From the NCBI GenBank assembly GCA_013399695.1, contig VXAU01002497.1, forward strand, positions 408,373 to 472,372: 64,000 bases of DNA. The letters run 5' to 3'. The notes below the pieces were generated by a model that was given only the letters and a program-made list of their open reading frames with translations, ran no database searches and was not told the DNA's origin. The stretch comes from Formicarius rufipectus. Taxonomy: Eukaryota > Chordata > Aves > Passeriformes > Formicariidae. The translations under genes and the position numbers were made by a program. Every line of letters begins with the position of its first letter. Positions within the stretch are counted from its first letter, which is position 1. Below, in pieces: positions 1 to 12,729 of the stretch.

Positions 1-619
1 TTTTTTTAAAGCAGGGAATAGTTCTGTCAGTATAGCTGACTGCTGTAGAGGATCTGAACCCTGCTAGAGGCCAACATCTCTGTAGCTGTAGCACTTGTCA
101 TTAATATTGCACTAGAATGAAGTAGAATTCATGCTGTAGTGTGCATAAACTAGCAGCAATGGATATTGGACAACCTATGTTTGCTCACCACAGCTTGGCA
201 AAATTTTTCCTTCAGTCCAGATACTTAAAGATAGGTTCTTCAAAACAGATTTGAAGTATCAAAAAGAAAATACATTTCAGATGTTTATCTTCAGTTGCAA
301 AGAACTAAAGCTGAACTTTTTAGAAAAGTCTCAAACTTTTCTCAAGTTACTATTTTAAAAATTATTATTTATCCAAACAGTTTTTAGTTTGAAACAGGAG
401 TGGAGATATCCTCTTGGTACTTCCACATGTCCTTGTTTTCAAAACAAGGAGAAGAACCCTAACACAAATTAAATTGTTCAGTTTCAGAGGGTTCAGGTAC
501 ATGCTAAGTTACCAGAGTCTGTAGAATTACAAAGCACTTTCTGATCCACAGTAACTACATATTTCAGATGTAAGATAAGGCATTCAGTATCACACTTTTT
601 CCACAATAATTACTCCTGC
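1..619. other. Unannotated AT-rich sequence
   Basis: No gene, RNA or recognisable repeat is visible here. The sequence is AT-rich and CpG-poor with stops in all frames, and it runs up to the TG that opens the LTR at 620. Confidence 0.6.
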
Positions 620-1582
620 TGTATTGGACTTGCTTGGCAAGATTTTTATATTGGATGGCTCCAGGGATAGCTTTTCTGAGAAGATGCCAGAAGCTCCCCT
701 GGTTCAACAAAGTCAGTGCCAGCTGGCTCCAAGAGAGACCTGACACATCAGTGTCCCCCTGTGATTTAAGGAGGAAGAAAAAGCACCTGTACAACAGCAG
801 CTGGAAGAAAGAAGTGAGAATATGTGAAAGAAATAGCTCTGCAGACACCAAGGCCAGTAAAGAAGGAGAGGAAGTGCTCCATGTGCCAGAACAGAGATTC
901 CCCTGCAGCCCGTAGCGAAGAGGCTGGTGAGGCAGGCTGTCCCTCTGCAGCCCATGGAGGTTCATGAGGGAGCAGACATCCACCTGCAGCCCATGGAGTA
1001 CCCCACACAGAAGCAGGTGGATGTGCCCGAAGAAGGCACACCCTGTAGAGGGACTGTGCTGCATCGGGCTTCTGTCAGGACCTGTGACTTGGTTGAAAGG
1101 AGCCCAAGCAGAAACAGGTAGGACCTGTGAGCATGTGGGGGATCCATGCTGGAGCAGTCTATTCCTGAAGGACTGCACCCTGTGGAAGGGACCCATACTG
1201 GAGCAGTTTGTGGAAGACTGTCTTCAGTGGGAGGGAAGCGGACAACACGTGATGAACTGACTGAATCCCCATTCCCTGTGCTCCTGCACAATTTTGGGGA
1301 AGGATGTAAACAGATTCATGAGTGAAGCTGAGCTTGGGAAGAAGGGAGAGGTGGGGGGAAGGGTTTTTAAGATTTATTTATACTTCTATTGTCCTATTCT
1401 GATTTGATTGCTAATAAATTAAATTAATTTCTCCAAGTCAAGTATGTTTTGCCCATGATAGCAATTAGTGAGTGGTTTCTACTTGTCCTTATCTTGACCC
1501 ACAAGCCTTTCATTGTATTTTTTCAGTTGAGGAGAGGTGATAGTGTGTGTTCCTGGCATCCATCCGAGGGTAACTCACCCCA
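620..1582 (+). mobile_element. Avian ERV LTR, GC-rich family with internal repeats
   Basis: This is a probable solo LTR of about 960 bp. It opens with TGTATTGGACTTGC and ends near 1582 with CA after a tract resembling GGTCAACCCACC. From about 900 to 1240 it holds diverged units built on CTGCAGCCCATGGAG and CTGGAGCAG. An AATAAATTAAATTAATTT tract near 1413, then a segment with GACCCACAAGCCTTTCATT, look like the polyadenylation and U5 end. A second copy lies at 43049-43916 on the other strand. Short ORFs on both strands here (up to 210 codons, minus) come from the GC-rich repeats and are not genes. I see no convincing target duplication. I recognise the family from bird genomes but am not sure of its database name; ERVL-type is a guess. 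Confidence 0.8.
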
Positions 1583-4289
1583 CCTACCCTGCATATTCTA
1601 TGGGACAAATCCTGTCTCACTCATGGAAACAAAGACTGGAACAATAATTCCCAGTCTGAATTCACAGAAGACTGTCTTCTCACCCAATAAAAATATTGTG
1701 CCACATCAAAGAGTACTTCAGCATTTTATCTGGATGGAGAAGAACTGAAAAAGGTCTGAGTGAACCCCATTAGTTTTCTTTGTATAATAAAATATAAGAA
1801 AACTTTTGTGGCTTATGCTTACAGAAACTGAAGGTAGCAAGTATCTCAAAATAGAAAGGGGGTAAAGGGAGAAAAAATTGTTCTAAACTATTGTGAGAAA
1901 TACAGCAATAAGGTCTCTCTTTCCTAATCATCTTTCTTACTGCAAAAACAGGGAACTTGGATAATATGTGTTGGATGAATGTGGCAGGGGAATTCTCCTA
2001 AACAAGCTGTGCAGTAGCCAGTTATTTGGACTTTGCTATTTCTTCAAGACGGAAATAACAGAGGGCTTTTTTTTTTAATATTTTGTTTGCTTTAGCTCTT
2101 CTCTGCTTACATCTTGTATTTAGAAGGTCTTAGCAGAATAGAATTAAATTCAGGCAATTCTTTGATCCTTTTATTTAAAGTAATTTTACTATAGGTTTCT
2201 CCACTCTGGTGAAGGTAAGAGCACAATCTGATTTTAATTACTCTAAAAAACAGGCTAAGAAGTCTTCAAATGAGATTAAAAATTTTCTGCTTTCCTCTAC
2301 TGTCTCAGTTACTCTCCAAGAACTCATAACACTACCAAAGAAGAAATGGAATAAGTACAAGAAAATATTTACAATGTTTGGAACTAAAGATTATATTTAT
2401 ATAAAGCTTATTTTTTCCTTTCATACAGAAGTCCACTGGTAGGGATTCAATTTTACCTAGGTCTACCTGTCCACAGGTGCAATGTCTCTGTCTCCTTTGC
2501 TATTCATTGACATCCATGCAGTGCAAAAAAAATTCTCATGATTAATGATAGTAGAATCAGCTTTTCAAATGAGCATCAAGAGGTTTTTGTTTGGGTGGTG
2601 TTTTTTGTTTGGTTGGTTTCTTCCCCCCAGAAGCTATTTGTTCACTGAATTCTGAAGATCCTATTGATAATTATTGAGCAGCATCTCTTTTGAAAAGTAG
2701 CATTAATGTATAAATTATATATTAACTTTGGGGCACAGTAGTGAACCTATAATAATAAATCCTCTAAATCTAGTATTATTCCTCATAACTATGGAAAAAT
2801 AGTTGTGTATTCACTACAGAGCCTGGCTGAAGACCTTCAATCATTTTAAGATAACTGTAGTTCTATTGCTTTATATGGCTATAAAACTTTACCATACCAT
2901 TTTTTCTGACTTCTGTTCAACCACTTTACTTTTAAACTGACATTGCTGTGCCATGACTAATTCCTTTCCCAGATTCACATCAAGGGAGTAGTCAGCAAAA
3001 ATGGAGCTTACAAATGCTCATAGATTTGCTGCTGTACAGGTCCAATGCAGCTAGCCAAACCTCTGTAAAGACATTGCTATGTAGAAAGTTCATAGCTGTC
3101 CACTCTCAACAGCCATGAAGAAAGTACCACCCCTTGGGAGACAGATCCACACAGACCTACCTGGAGCAACAACTAAACATAAAAGCTCATGCTAATGTTA
3201 TGAGTAAGCACAACAGGAGTACGTTTGGTTGTTAAAGCAGTAAGATTGAAAAATATTTTGGTTTTATTCAGTTAAGAAATACATGCCAAACTGCTTTTAA
3301 TGCATAGTCTGATCATTGGACCTCACCAAATTTCTATGTATTAAATCAGTTTCAGAGTGTTTTCATGCTTTAGATCAGTCCTTTAATTTGAAATTTAAAT
3401 CTTCTTGTGTAGATTTACTAAGAATAATAGTATAATTGAGTAGATTTTTCGTATGAAATATACATGAGATATTTTACTATTCAGTGCTGCTGGAGGTACT
3501 TGTAATTATCCAGTTGAATTTTGTTATAATAAGGTTTTTTCCTTCAGTTGATAGATAGTGGAGCTCTGTGAAGAAAAGCATCGACAGTCCTTGTCTTTCC
3601 AACTCTACATTGTAATTAGGGATACTGAAATAACTCTGCAGTTCCTGATTTTGTATATTGTCTTGCAAATCTCTTTCATAATCTGCTTGTCAAAACCAGC
3701 AAAGCAGGAAAACTAGCTTTGAATAGTGTTTTGTTGTGCAGAAAGAAAAATTGTTCTACCTGCCACAGACATTATAAAGGCTCTCAGCATTTCAGAAGTC
3801 TTGAAGCCATTGAAATTATTTTCAGAATTATAGTCACAGTTGGCTAGAACAATAGCATTTTTGACCTGTATTTACTCTTTGTTATAAACAGTCATATTCA
3901 GCAAAAGATTTTTTTTAGATTTTTCACTTCAGGAATAGTCTGTTGAATCTATTGAATGTCATTCAATGCAAAAACATCAATTAATAGGTTATGCTATGAA
4001 GTTTTTATCTGTTGAAACAGAAACGTATTAATATGTTGTATTTGTTTTTGTGGACAAAACAGATGTATTTGTGTTATGTATATGTATGTACGTACATGCT
4101 GCTTTCGCAGCAAATGAGATATCTTTGGTTGCTGCTTGTGTGAGAGATAAGCTGGAGTGCATAGGGCTCTGTCTGGGAACTGATGATGAGCCAGACAAGA
4201 AATGAGGATCAGGATTAAAGTGTAGGCTAAGGTGTGTAAGGCTGTAAGAAGATCTGATTAGGAAGTAATGTATGAGAACTTCTTCAGAA
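1583..4289. other. Unannotated AT-rich sequence
   Basis: This is non-coding sequence without a recognised repeat. Small T-rich and TG-rich tracts occur near 2068 and 2585-2630. No ORF exceeds 80 codons. The last 150 bases may hold an eroded upstream part of the CR1 that follows, but I cannot align it with confidence. Confidence 0.5.
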
Positions 4290-5072
4290 AACTGGAAGAA
4301 ACCTTGTATATAGACGCCTTAGGAGGAACTTTGCAATGCAGGTGATGAAGTGATGGGGAAGATGCTCTGTTGTACCTGATACCTTCTGGACAGAGAGTGA
4401 ATTGAAAACAACTTTTCTTATAAGGACTTGGGCATTCTCATGGATGAAAAGTTGTACATGAGCAGACAAAGTGTGCTTGTGGCCCAGAGAACCAGCTGTA
4501 TGCCGAACTGTGTCAAAGGAAATGTGGTCAGCAGGTTGAGGGAGGTGATTCTGCCCTTATCATTTGCTCTCATGAGACCTCACCAACAGTACTGTATTGA
4601 GCTTTAGGGACCCAAATATGAGGACATGGACTTATTGAAGCAAGTCCAAAGGAGGGTGACAAATATTATCATGGGGCTGAAACATCTCTTCTATGAAGAC
4701 AGTCTGAGAGAGCTGAGGTTGTTCAACTTGGAGAAGAGAAGGCTCTGAGGCCTTCCAGTAACTAAAGAGGACCTAAAAGAAAACTGCAGAGGAACATTTT
4801 TCAAGAGCATATAGTGATAGGACAAGGGAGAACGACTATAACCTGAAAAGAGGCTAGGTTTATATAAGATATTAGGAAGAAATTCCTTTCTATCAGGATG
4901 GTGACACTAGAATGTGAAGTTCCAGAGAAGCTGTGCATGCTCCATTCCTGGAAGCATCCAAGATCAGTTTGGATTCATCTCTGAGGACCTGTTCTAGCGG
5001 AAGGTGTCCTATCCATGGCAGATGATCTTTAAGGTCCCTTCCAATACAAACCATTCTATGTTTCTGTGATTT
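4290..5072 (+). mobile_element. CR1 LINE, 5'-truncated 3' fragment
   Basis: CR1 is the dominant avian non-LTR retrotransposon, and most copies are 5'-truncated like this one. The segment matches the end of CR1 ORF2 and the 3' UTR: an area resembling GTGGTCAGCAGGTTGAGGGA near 4530, GACAGTCTGAGAGAGCTGAG near 4700, ATTAGGAAGAAATTCCTTTC near 4870, and the end GGTCCCTTCCAATACAAACC followed by ATTCTATGTTTCTGTGAT. That last tract is the diverged ATTCTRTG-type CR1 terminus and fixes the strand. Many substitutions and small indels leave no usable reading frame, so the copy is old and inactive. Confidence 0.92.
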
Positions 5073-6342
5073 TGGAAAGTAGTCCCACAGTCTGAGATTT
5101 CTGTACCTATGGTTTCTCAGAAGTTCTGCACTGATGTGGAACTTCAGTATGTGTGGGATTTATCTTATTATTTTTTATTCTTCTCTGGAAACAGTATGTA
5201 TTCTGGTCTTTTGGACTCTGATCAAAAATTGCTTGTTCAAAAACTTCTTTAAAGATTGCTAGCACTGTATATTGAATATGAGGTTTCAAGAGTTAAAATT
5301 TCATGCTTTCAACTACTCATAATATTCTTTTGAAATTGACACACAAAAACGTTTTCTTTGAGGCCTAAAAAAATAACAGTGCAGAAGTACCCTTAATTGG
5401 CAGAGAATACTGAACTTCTGGTGAGACACTGGAGTTTGCTAGAGGCTTACAGGATGCCAGTGACATAGAAACCAGGGTGTTTCAGGGAGGAAAGATTGAA
5501 GAGACATTGCACTTAAGTGGCAGTACTAAATAGACTGTTAATTGTAGAAAATGCAATGTACTAAAGCGTATTCCTGGTGTACTGAATGAAAAGCATTGCA
5601 TCTTTAACCTGTAAAATTAGGGCTAGTTTTAAGAGTTTACAGACTTCTAATTTGGTTTTATTGAGTTTGATTCTTTCAGAAAAGGTATGTAAAGACCAGT
5701 GTGGAAGAAAGAGCAGAGTCTGCCTTTTATTGTTGTTACTGTTTTTGCTGTGACAGCCTGTTAGTAGCCTCTGAATAGTCAGTAAAATATGGCTTTTGCT
5801 GATTTGGAAGTTGCAGGAGATTATGAATTGTGAAGGAAGTTGTCCATGAAAAACAGGTGAACAGGTCGATAATTTGTGCCCATGACGAAAATTAATCTGT
5901 AATAGAAAGCAAGGTTTCTGGTCACTCAGGATACATCAGCTTGATCGGGCACATACAGCACCATACTGCTTTATTACTCTGATAAAAACCCAGATACAGA
6001 CATAGTTTACAGAGCACAGAATATATTCCTACACAGGCCAATAAAACTCTTGAAATTTGTCCAGTATTTTGTATTGTTGCCATGTCAATCGACTGATTCA
6101 AAGGAGTTCTTCTGGGAAAAGATACAAGAGATCACTCAGATGAGGAAACTGTCAAAAGAATGGCTCCATGCACACTCTTTCTATAGGGGTTAAGTCTAAA
6201 TTTCAAAGCAGGTGTCCCCCTGTGATGTGCCCTGCATTTCTGATTGCCTACTTATCCAAATGACGGCATTCCATCATGCAGACAGGTGTGTCTGTGCAAG
6301 CAGGATGTGGGAGTGCTCTTTTGATTTTTCTTGATTCATTGA
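5073..6342. other. Unannotated sequence between CR1 and LTR
   Basis: I see no coding potential, RNA gene or recognised repeat in this AT-rich stretch. Confidence 0.5.
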
Positions 6343-7032
6343 TGTGCTGGCTTAGAGTTAAACTGGCAGGAGAAAGGAATCCAACTCAGAATGGGATTGC
6401 AAGTTAAAATAACAATTTAATAAAAGATCACAAAAAATACACTGAAACAGAAAAGAAAATTTGTTTGTGCTACAAAAACCACCAGATGTACAGCCCAACG
6501 CAGTGGGGCACAAGCAGAATGGAGCTCACCAACCCCTGTGCTGAGCACCACATGGTCCCCCTCAGTTCAAAGTAAGAAGAAGAAACCTGCTGATGAAAAT
6601 GATGGTTTCAGTCTGGTGACAGTCTCAGGCTGATCGAGGCTCTGGTCCTCCTCTGGATCTGACAAGAGAGCTCCCAGTCCCCAAACCTCAAGCTTATATC
6701 CACTTGGGCTCAGATGGGAATGCCCAGTCCCTCCCCCAGGGCGGAGACTTTCACAATGGGTGCTTTACTCTGTGAGGTGAACTATGGCATATTTTTGGCA
6801 TCCTGATAGCCCATCAACAGACATGACCCCTCAGGTGGGTGTGGAGGCAGGAAAACCTCCTTATCTCACAGAAGTTCCTAAACACTCATCTTGTAGCCTG
6901 AGGGGTTGGGTGTCCCTTAGGCAGCTGCTGCAAATGGGCCATTGTGAGCAATTCATGAGAAAAATGACATAGAGGGTTTAGAATACACACACACACAGTG
7001 ACAAACTAATCCTGGCTACTAAAACTAGGACA
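6343..7032 (-). mobile_element. Avian ERV LTR (same family as 21743-22423)
   Basis: This is a probable solo LTR of about 690 bp in reverse orientation. Read on the minus strand it opens TGTCCTAGTTTTAGTAGCC and ends CTCTAAGCCAGCACA. It is nearly collinear with the plus-strand copy at 21743-22423: shared blocks include ACCCCTCAGGTGGGTGTGGA, CCCAGGGCGGAGACT and CTTATATCCACTTGGGCTC, the last holding the TATA-like core (TATAAG on the minus strand). The flanks (attga and atggc) do not match, so the target duplication has decayed or my ends are off by a few bases. There is no internal retroviral sequence beside it. The small plus-strand ORF at 6784-6972 is an accident of the U3. Confidence 0.88.
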
Positions 7033-10000
7033 ATGGCTTATTTACATCTGCTGTTGTTATGCTTCCAAGCCTTAAACTTCACTTTATGCGAACATGCTTG
7101 ATCTGTTTTTATTTAGTATTGGTCCACGTGTCAATCAGTACTCATTGAATTTCTCCTTCATCAATGCCAATATGTAATAACAGAAGCATATTTGTTTAAC
7201 AAGAGGAAGTATTTATTGCCACACTTACTGAAAGGAATATATTAGTATCCTGTTCTGTCTGCAAAATGGCTTGTTACAAATACCTAAAAAGTACTTTCCC
7301 TTTTCTGTCTTACTCTTTTTTTCCCAGTTTGGACCTCTCTCTGTTTTGGTCCCCCCAGTTTTGGGAATATTCTGTTGCTCCCTGTATTCTTTCTATAGTC
7401 TTGCAGCCAAGTTTCTTCCCAGACAAAATGTGAGGTGATCCAGTTGGTCTAGAAGCCACTTTAAAGGGTAGTACTTCATGAGACCTCACTCTTTCTGGCT
7501 GCTGCAGTCCTCCAGAACAACTTAATGGTCAGATGCACTTTCAGCATCATGCTATAAAAACACACACATGTCAAGCAGCCTTACCATTTTAGTGTGTTAC
7601 AAAAGGATTTTGTAAGTGGCATTTTTCACATGCATCAGGTCCTTGAAGAGTTTGCATAGGGCTCATTAGAGATGTCCCCCTGCTGCAATCTACCTCAAGT
7701 TGTCTTGAAGCAGAGGGATATCTGTAATCATAAATCTGTCTTATTATCTGTAAGCAATGCAACATCATGCTAAAAGTTGGAGTGCAACTCTGAACAATCT
7801 AGAAAAATAATACAGATTGATAAAAATTGCATGTTAGTAACCATCATAAAGTGGCCTGATCATATGCAGGTACTGGGAAAAGAAATGTATACAATGTGAC
7901 TGGTTTATCAAACAAGATTTTGAGCGTGTACTGAATTTGTAGTATGCCTTCTTATATCTGACAATATCTGAAGGGACAGTCGTGACATAAAGCAATGAGT
8001 TAGTCCTTTTGCTTTCTCATGTGTGTTTCTCATGTAAATTGATTTAATTTCACCTTAATCCCCTGACAATGAGACCACCTATATGCCCTAGCACAGAAGT
8101 GTGTGCGAGTGGGTTAGAGATGGATGAACGGGACTTCAAAGAGGGGAGTTCTAAGGCTAGTTGAATACAGGGAATGAGTGAAAAACCTGATGAAAACAAA
8201 GAAGATAACATCTGTGAAATCAAATAAAGTCTTAGTGATTCTTTGCAGTGTTGGAAAAGAAGCAAGAAATTAGAGGAACCAAAAAATAAATTAAAGGCAT
8301 AACCCAAGTGAAAAGGAAGAAGGTCTGTAGGTAGGATCAAAAAAGTTGAGTAAAGACAAGGTGTGGAAATACTGAATTATACCCAACTATACTTTGAAAA
8401 GGTTAATTCACAGTGAAATATCTTCTCAGTAGTAGTTTGTTCAGTAGGGCCTATTTTAGCTTTCAAAAGAAGGGCCACTGAATCACTATCTTAACTGTCC
8501 TACTGCTAGAATTTAGTCCCTTTTTCTGGGTAATGTCAATTTACGGATTTGTTTTCTTCTTAAAAGCTGTTTTCAAAAGTAGAACTTGGAAGTTTTGATA
8601 GATTACATCTGAAAAGCAGCTGACTTCTTTTTTTTTTTTTTTTCCCCCTCATCATTACATACAATAAGATACGTCAAAAAGACAGATAACAGATCTTTGA
8701 ATCTCTTTTCTATAGTTAGTCCATTTTCAGGATACAACCGAAATCATAAAAACTTTAGAAAAACTTTAGAAAAGAACCAAGATCAGGTGAATTGGAATGA
8801 AGTTTTCTTATTAAGTATTTATATTTATTTATTCATTACATTAGAATGACACCTCACAGTATATTAATTTTCAGTGTGACTGTGTTTCTTTGTGCCTCAA
8901 AGGCCCAACTTGATATGTAGCAATGAGACATAACTAAAATTATTGGTTCCTGTTACCATGAAAATGAGACTACTTCAGATGAGAGAGCTGTACTTTCTTT
9001 AAACAGTCTAGGAATAGTTTCTGTTCATGTCACCTTCTTAGCTGCTTCTGGCAAATATCAGATTTCAGGTATTAATCTTTGCAAATGAATACAAACCAAA
9101 AATAATTTATTTTAAATGTAACATAAGTCATGAAATCACAACATTAAAATTTATAAGTGAGAACAATGAAAAATTAGATGCTCACTACAAATATTTCTGA
9201 GGCAGGTAGATTTAGGTCAAACACATTATAAAAATTATCTATATTGTCATCCATGTCTACCTTTACTTATATTAAGGCAGATGTTTAAGTGACAAAGAGG
9301 AGTTAAAACTATATGCTTCAAATGAAACAACAGTCCATCTTTTTGTAGTTACCAGGTGAGACTGTAGCAGTGTTTTACTGAAGGTGATACGGTGATCTTG
9401 TTTTTAAAAATAATAATTTGCCCATATCCAGTAATGCTGAATGGTACTTGAAATTTAGCTAATCTGAAACCAAACTGAGTGTCCTAATTTAGTGTTGCCA
9501 CATAACCAAAGTTTACCAGCTATTCTGTGACAGCTGTGTACTTGCTCAGGAAAAAAAAAAAAAAAGCAAAACCACATTTACAGAATAGTTTCCATCAACA
9601 GGCAAAAAACGGTGACTTAATGGACCACTGTAAAGTATATTGCTACTGGATAGCAGACTTCATGCAGTAACACTATAATCCTACATATTTTATGGATATA
9701 ATTTGGCATGATTGAGAATTACAAGGAAATGAAACAAAAAACAATCAAGGTCCATGGAAAAACTTAAGATTGTAGATATCACTTGGTTCCATATGAATGT
9801 TCAAGTAAATTTGATTAAAGTTCCTTTTTTATCTTTATAAGTATGGTGAGGATTCACATTCCTCATGTCAGTGCAATTTTCTCATCAGCTTCCCAGAATT
9901 CGACTTCATTTAATATAACACTTTGGCTTTGAACAGCATTAAAGGGGTGAATAGCTCCTTTTAATCTCTTCTAGTTTTTATTTCTGCACTTATATTTTCA

Positions 10001-10930
10001 AACTGTTTCCATTTAGATTTTGATTTGCCTTAGACCTCCGGGCATTCTGGGGAATGCATCTTCACATTGAAATGCAGTTTTCATCTCTTGGGCAATCTAC
10101 AGACTGAACATTGTAATAAAAAGTGAGTATCTTGAGGTTTTATTTTCTGCATTGTTTTCATGTATAGAATATCACATCTGTTGTGACACATAGCTAAATT
10201 CCGTTATCTCAGCAGAGATGAATGTCTTCCTCAGTGTTATAAAAAATGTGAAAAACTGGAAAAAATTTTTTTCTCCCTTTGTCATTTAAGTGGTTTTATG
10301 ACAAGCCCTCTCTCTGTTAGAATCAGAAAACATTTACTGAAATTTTGATTTGAAACAAAGCTATAGGGGAATTTTCCATTTCTTTTAGCACCCTACCATG
10401 ACTAAATTATAGTCTGCTACCTCAGGAGGGAAGTAGAGAAGAAAGAAAATCCATTGAATGAAGAGTAGCATTACCCCTGTGGAAATATACAACTTAAATG
10501 TGATTTAGTCTTTGTCACACTTTTCTGTATGAGGCTGATAGAACAGTGAAATAACTGAAGACCTATTCTGAAAAATTTGAAGTAGCTTGATGTTTGTAAT
10601 ATATAGGCTCTTTTAATTTTGGAGATAATATAAGAATCTCTAAGATAAAATTAATATTATGGTCATGGTCATGTTTCTGTGGTTCAGAAGTAGCATTTTA
10701 GGAACTCAATACTTGATTTCTGCTTTTAGCAATTGATATAATTTTTAAAATCCTATTAAATGCTAAAAATTGACACAAAACCAGCCAATTTCAGTTTGGA
10801 AGCATTTGAATTTTTAAAATGTGTGAGATTTTAAATAAGTATAACATATGATTTTAAAGGGTTTTTTTGTTTGTTTGTTTGGTTGGGTTTTTTTTTTAAA
10901 TAAATTTTGAAATATTCTACTGTGAAAGTC
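7033..10930. other. Unannotated AT-rich sequence
   Basis: Almost 4 kb with no ORF above 100 codons and no recognised interspersed repeat. It contains homopolymer tracts (T about 8628-8643, A about 9549-9565), a short direct repeat of AAAACTTTAGA at about 8750-8770, and a T/G-rich run at 10861-10900. Conserved non-coding elements could be present but cannot be judged from one sequence. Confidence 0.5.
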
Positions 10931-11537
10931 TGTACAGGTTTAGACCCAGATGGCAACTAAGTATCACACAGCCACTTACTCTCCTTACCCTCACCTTTGT
11001 GGCGAGGAGAATAGTGGACAAAAAGTAAGCCTCATGAATTGAGATAAAACCAGCTTAATAACTGAAATGAAATAAAATATAATAATAATGATAATAGCAA
11101 CAGCAATGATTCTGATGACAACAGTAGTAGTAATTGTAATGAAACAAAGAAGTAGAGAAAGAAAGAAACACGAAAATAAATAAATGATGCACAACACAAC
11201 TGTTCACCACCTGCTGATTGCTGCCTATCTCATCCCCGGGCAGAAACCAGTTGCATTCCAGCCAACTCTCCCCAGTTTATATATTGGGCACAACCTCTAC
11301 GGTATGGAATATCCCTTTGGTCAGTTTGGGTCAGCTGTCCTGTCCATGCTCCCCCACAACTTCCTGTGCATCTCTTCACTGGCAGAGCATGGGAAACTGA
11401 TAGATTTAGAGTAAGGGCTGCTCAACAACAATTAAAACATCAGTGTGTTAGCAACATTATGGTCATCCTAAATCTGAAACACAGCACTGTGCCAGCTGCT
11501 AAGAAGAAAATTAGTTCTATTCCACTTGAAACAGACA
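10931..11537 (-). mobile_element. Avian ERV LTR (GGTTTAACCCCAGCC-end family)
   Basis: This is an eroded LTR of about 600 bp on the minus strand. The low-coordinate end has a GGTTTAGACCCAGATGGCAA tract. The middle has TATGGAATATCCCTTTGGTC and CAGTTTGGGTCAGCTGTCCT, which are hallmark blocks of a common avian LTR group. The high end has TTAGTTCTATTCCACTTGAA ahead of ACAGACA. AAT/ATA-rich low-complexity sequence at 11075-11180 lies in the U5-side half, as in other members. The related LTRs at 25110-25739 and 27913-28488 share the block that includes CCTTTGGTC. No matching flanking duplication is visible. The ORFs at 11184-11605 are by-products. Confidence 0.85.
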
Positions 11538-11788
11538 AAAATGTTTCAAAACAATTACAGATGTTCATTGAAGCTTGTTGGCTAGTTCATGTCTCTTCTA
11601 CATGATTACAGTTCATTAATGCAAGGACTCTGTTGGGCAGAGAACTGCAGTCATCTCATCTGCAGCATAAGTGTAGGGAAACTAGGTTTTGTCTCTTAAA
11701 CCAGCTTAGTGTATGTGACCGACTCTTTCTAGAATCCTCTGTAATTTCTGTTGAGTAAGTTTTCCTAACTCAAAAAATAGAAGATAAT

Positions 11789-12729
11789 TGTCTTGAGAGA
11801 GGGAGGGAAGAGTGAACCTACAAATCTGTCCATTAAGTTTAAACTAAGAGTACAATTATTATAGTTTTCTTAGGAGCGGGTGGAATTTTCCTTTCCCCTA
11901 CCAATGAAATGAGGTGCTAATGGCCCTCATTTTCCCCACTGCAGGTATCAAAGGGTGAATCATGGCTGAAAGGGGGTTGCCTAGCAACTGTAAATCACTG
12001 GGGTGGGGTAGGGGAAGGGGACACTTTTGGGTTTTTTTGGCTTTCAGGGGAAGGAGGAGGAGTGCTGCAGGGAGAAAGGGAGAGAGACAGCTCTCGGGGA
12101 AACCTTTGCCCTATTGGTTTTGGTCTCCTTCCTTCATTTCCCTCCCATTTTCCAATCCCTGGATTTTTCGGAGTTCCTGGTGCACGAGAGAAAGAGACTT
12201 CACTACCCGGGCCTTTTACATCAGGCTTCCTGAGGGGGCCAGCGGCTGCCTGCCTGGGTGTGAGGAGCCCCTGCAGTATTGCAGCTCCAGCTCAGAGTAG
12301 CATTCATCCTCCAGCCCCAGACCACGGAAAAAGAATCCCAGATCTTCCCCTCTCTGCGTGGCTTCCTCCCATTGACTCCACAGAGGGACTTCTCAGCCTC
12401 AGAGGGACACACCAAAACCTTTTCCACCCACCCCCGGGGGTCAGCTCAGCACCGCCAAGGACCAACATCGCCACCTGCTGTCCGTAAATATTGCTGCACC
12501 CAAGGGAGTTTCAGGGAGGGATTGTCCCACAGATAGGTCATTTAGTTCTGGTTGCTTTGTTTTCTCTTGAATAGATATATAGATATATATAGATTTATAT
12601 TGTGGTTAGGAAATGTTATTTTTGCTATTATCATACCCTAATTAAAATTTGTTTTGAGTCCAAAGGAGGTCTGTCTCCTTCTTTGGTTTCTAGTCCAACA
12701 ACTTTCTTAATTTCCTCTAAACTTAGACA
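11789..12729 (+). mobile_element. Avian ERV LTR with CpG-bearing U3/R
   Basis: I assign this to an LTR of about 940 bp. The centre (12000-12500) is GC- and CpG-rich and ends with CACCTGCTGTCCGTAAATAT. The downstream part has GTTCTGGTTGCTTTGTTTTC, a GATATATA tract, a TTAAAATTTGTTTTGAGTCC polyadenylation-like region and the end AACTTAGACA at 12729. The same R/U5 order recurs on the minus strand at 63028-63229. The left end is less certain: TGTCTTG at 11789 is preceded by ataat, which matches the right flank acaat at 4 of 5 bases. Overlapping ORFs (up to 141 codons) are not homologous to anything I know. Confidence 0.78.

Noticed and set aside
564..1196. Minus-strand ORF of 210 codons, the longest in the window
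   Set aside because: It runs antisense through the GC-rich internal repeats of an LTR, shares no recognisable domain, and competes with open frames on the other strand in the same DNA.
12062..12487. Plus-strand ORF of 141 codons in a GC- and CpG-rich block that looks like a CpG-island promoter
   Set aside because: The flanking R/U5 sequence recurs in the LTR at 63.0 kb and a parallel block recurs at 15.2 kb, so this is an LTR and not a host gene promoter.
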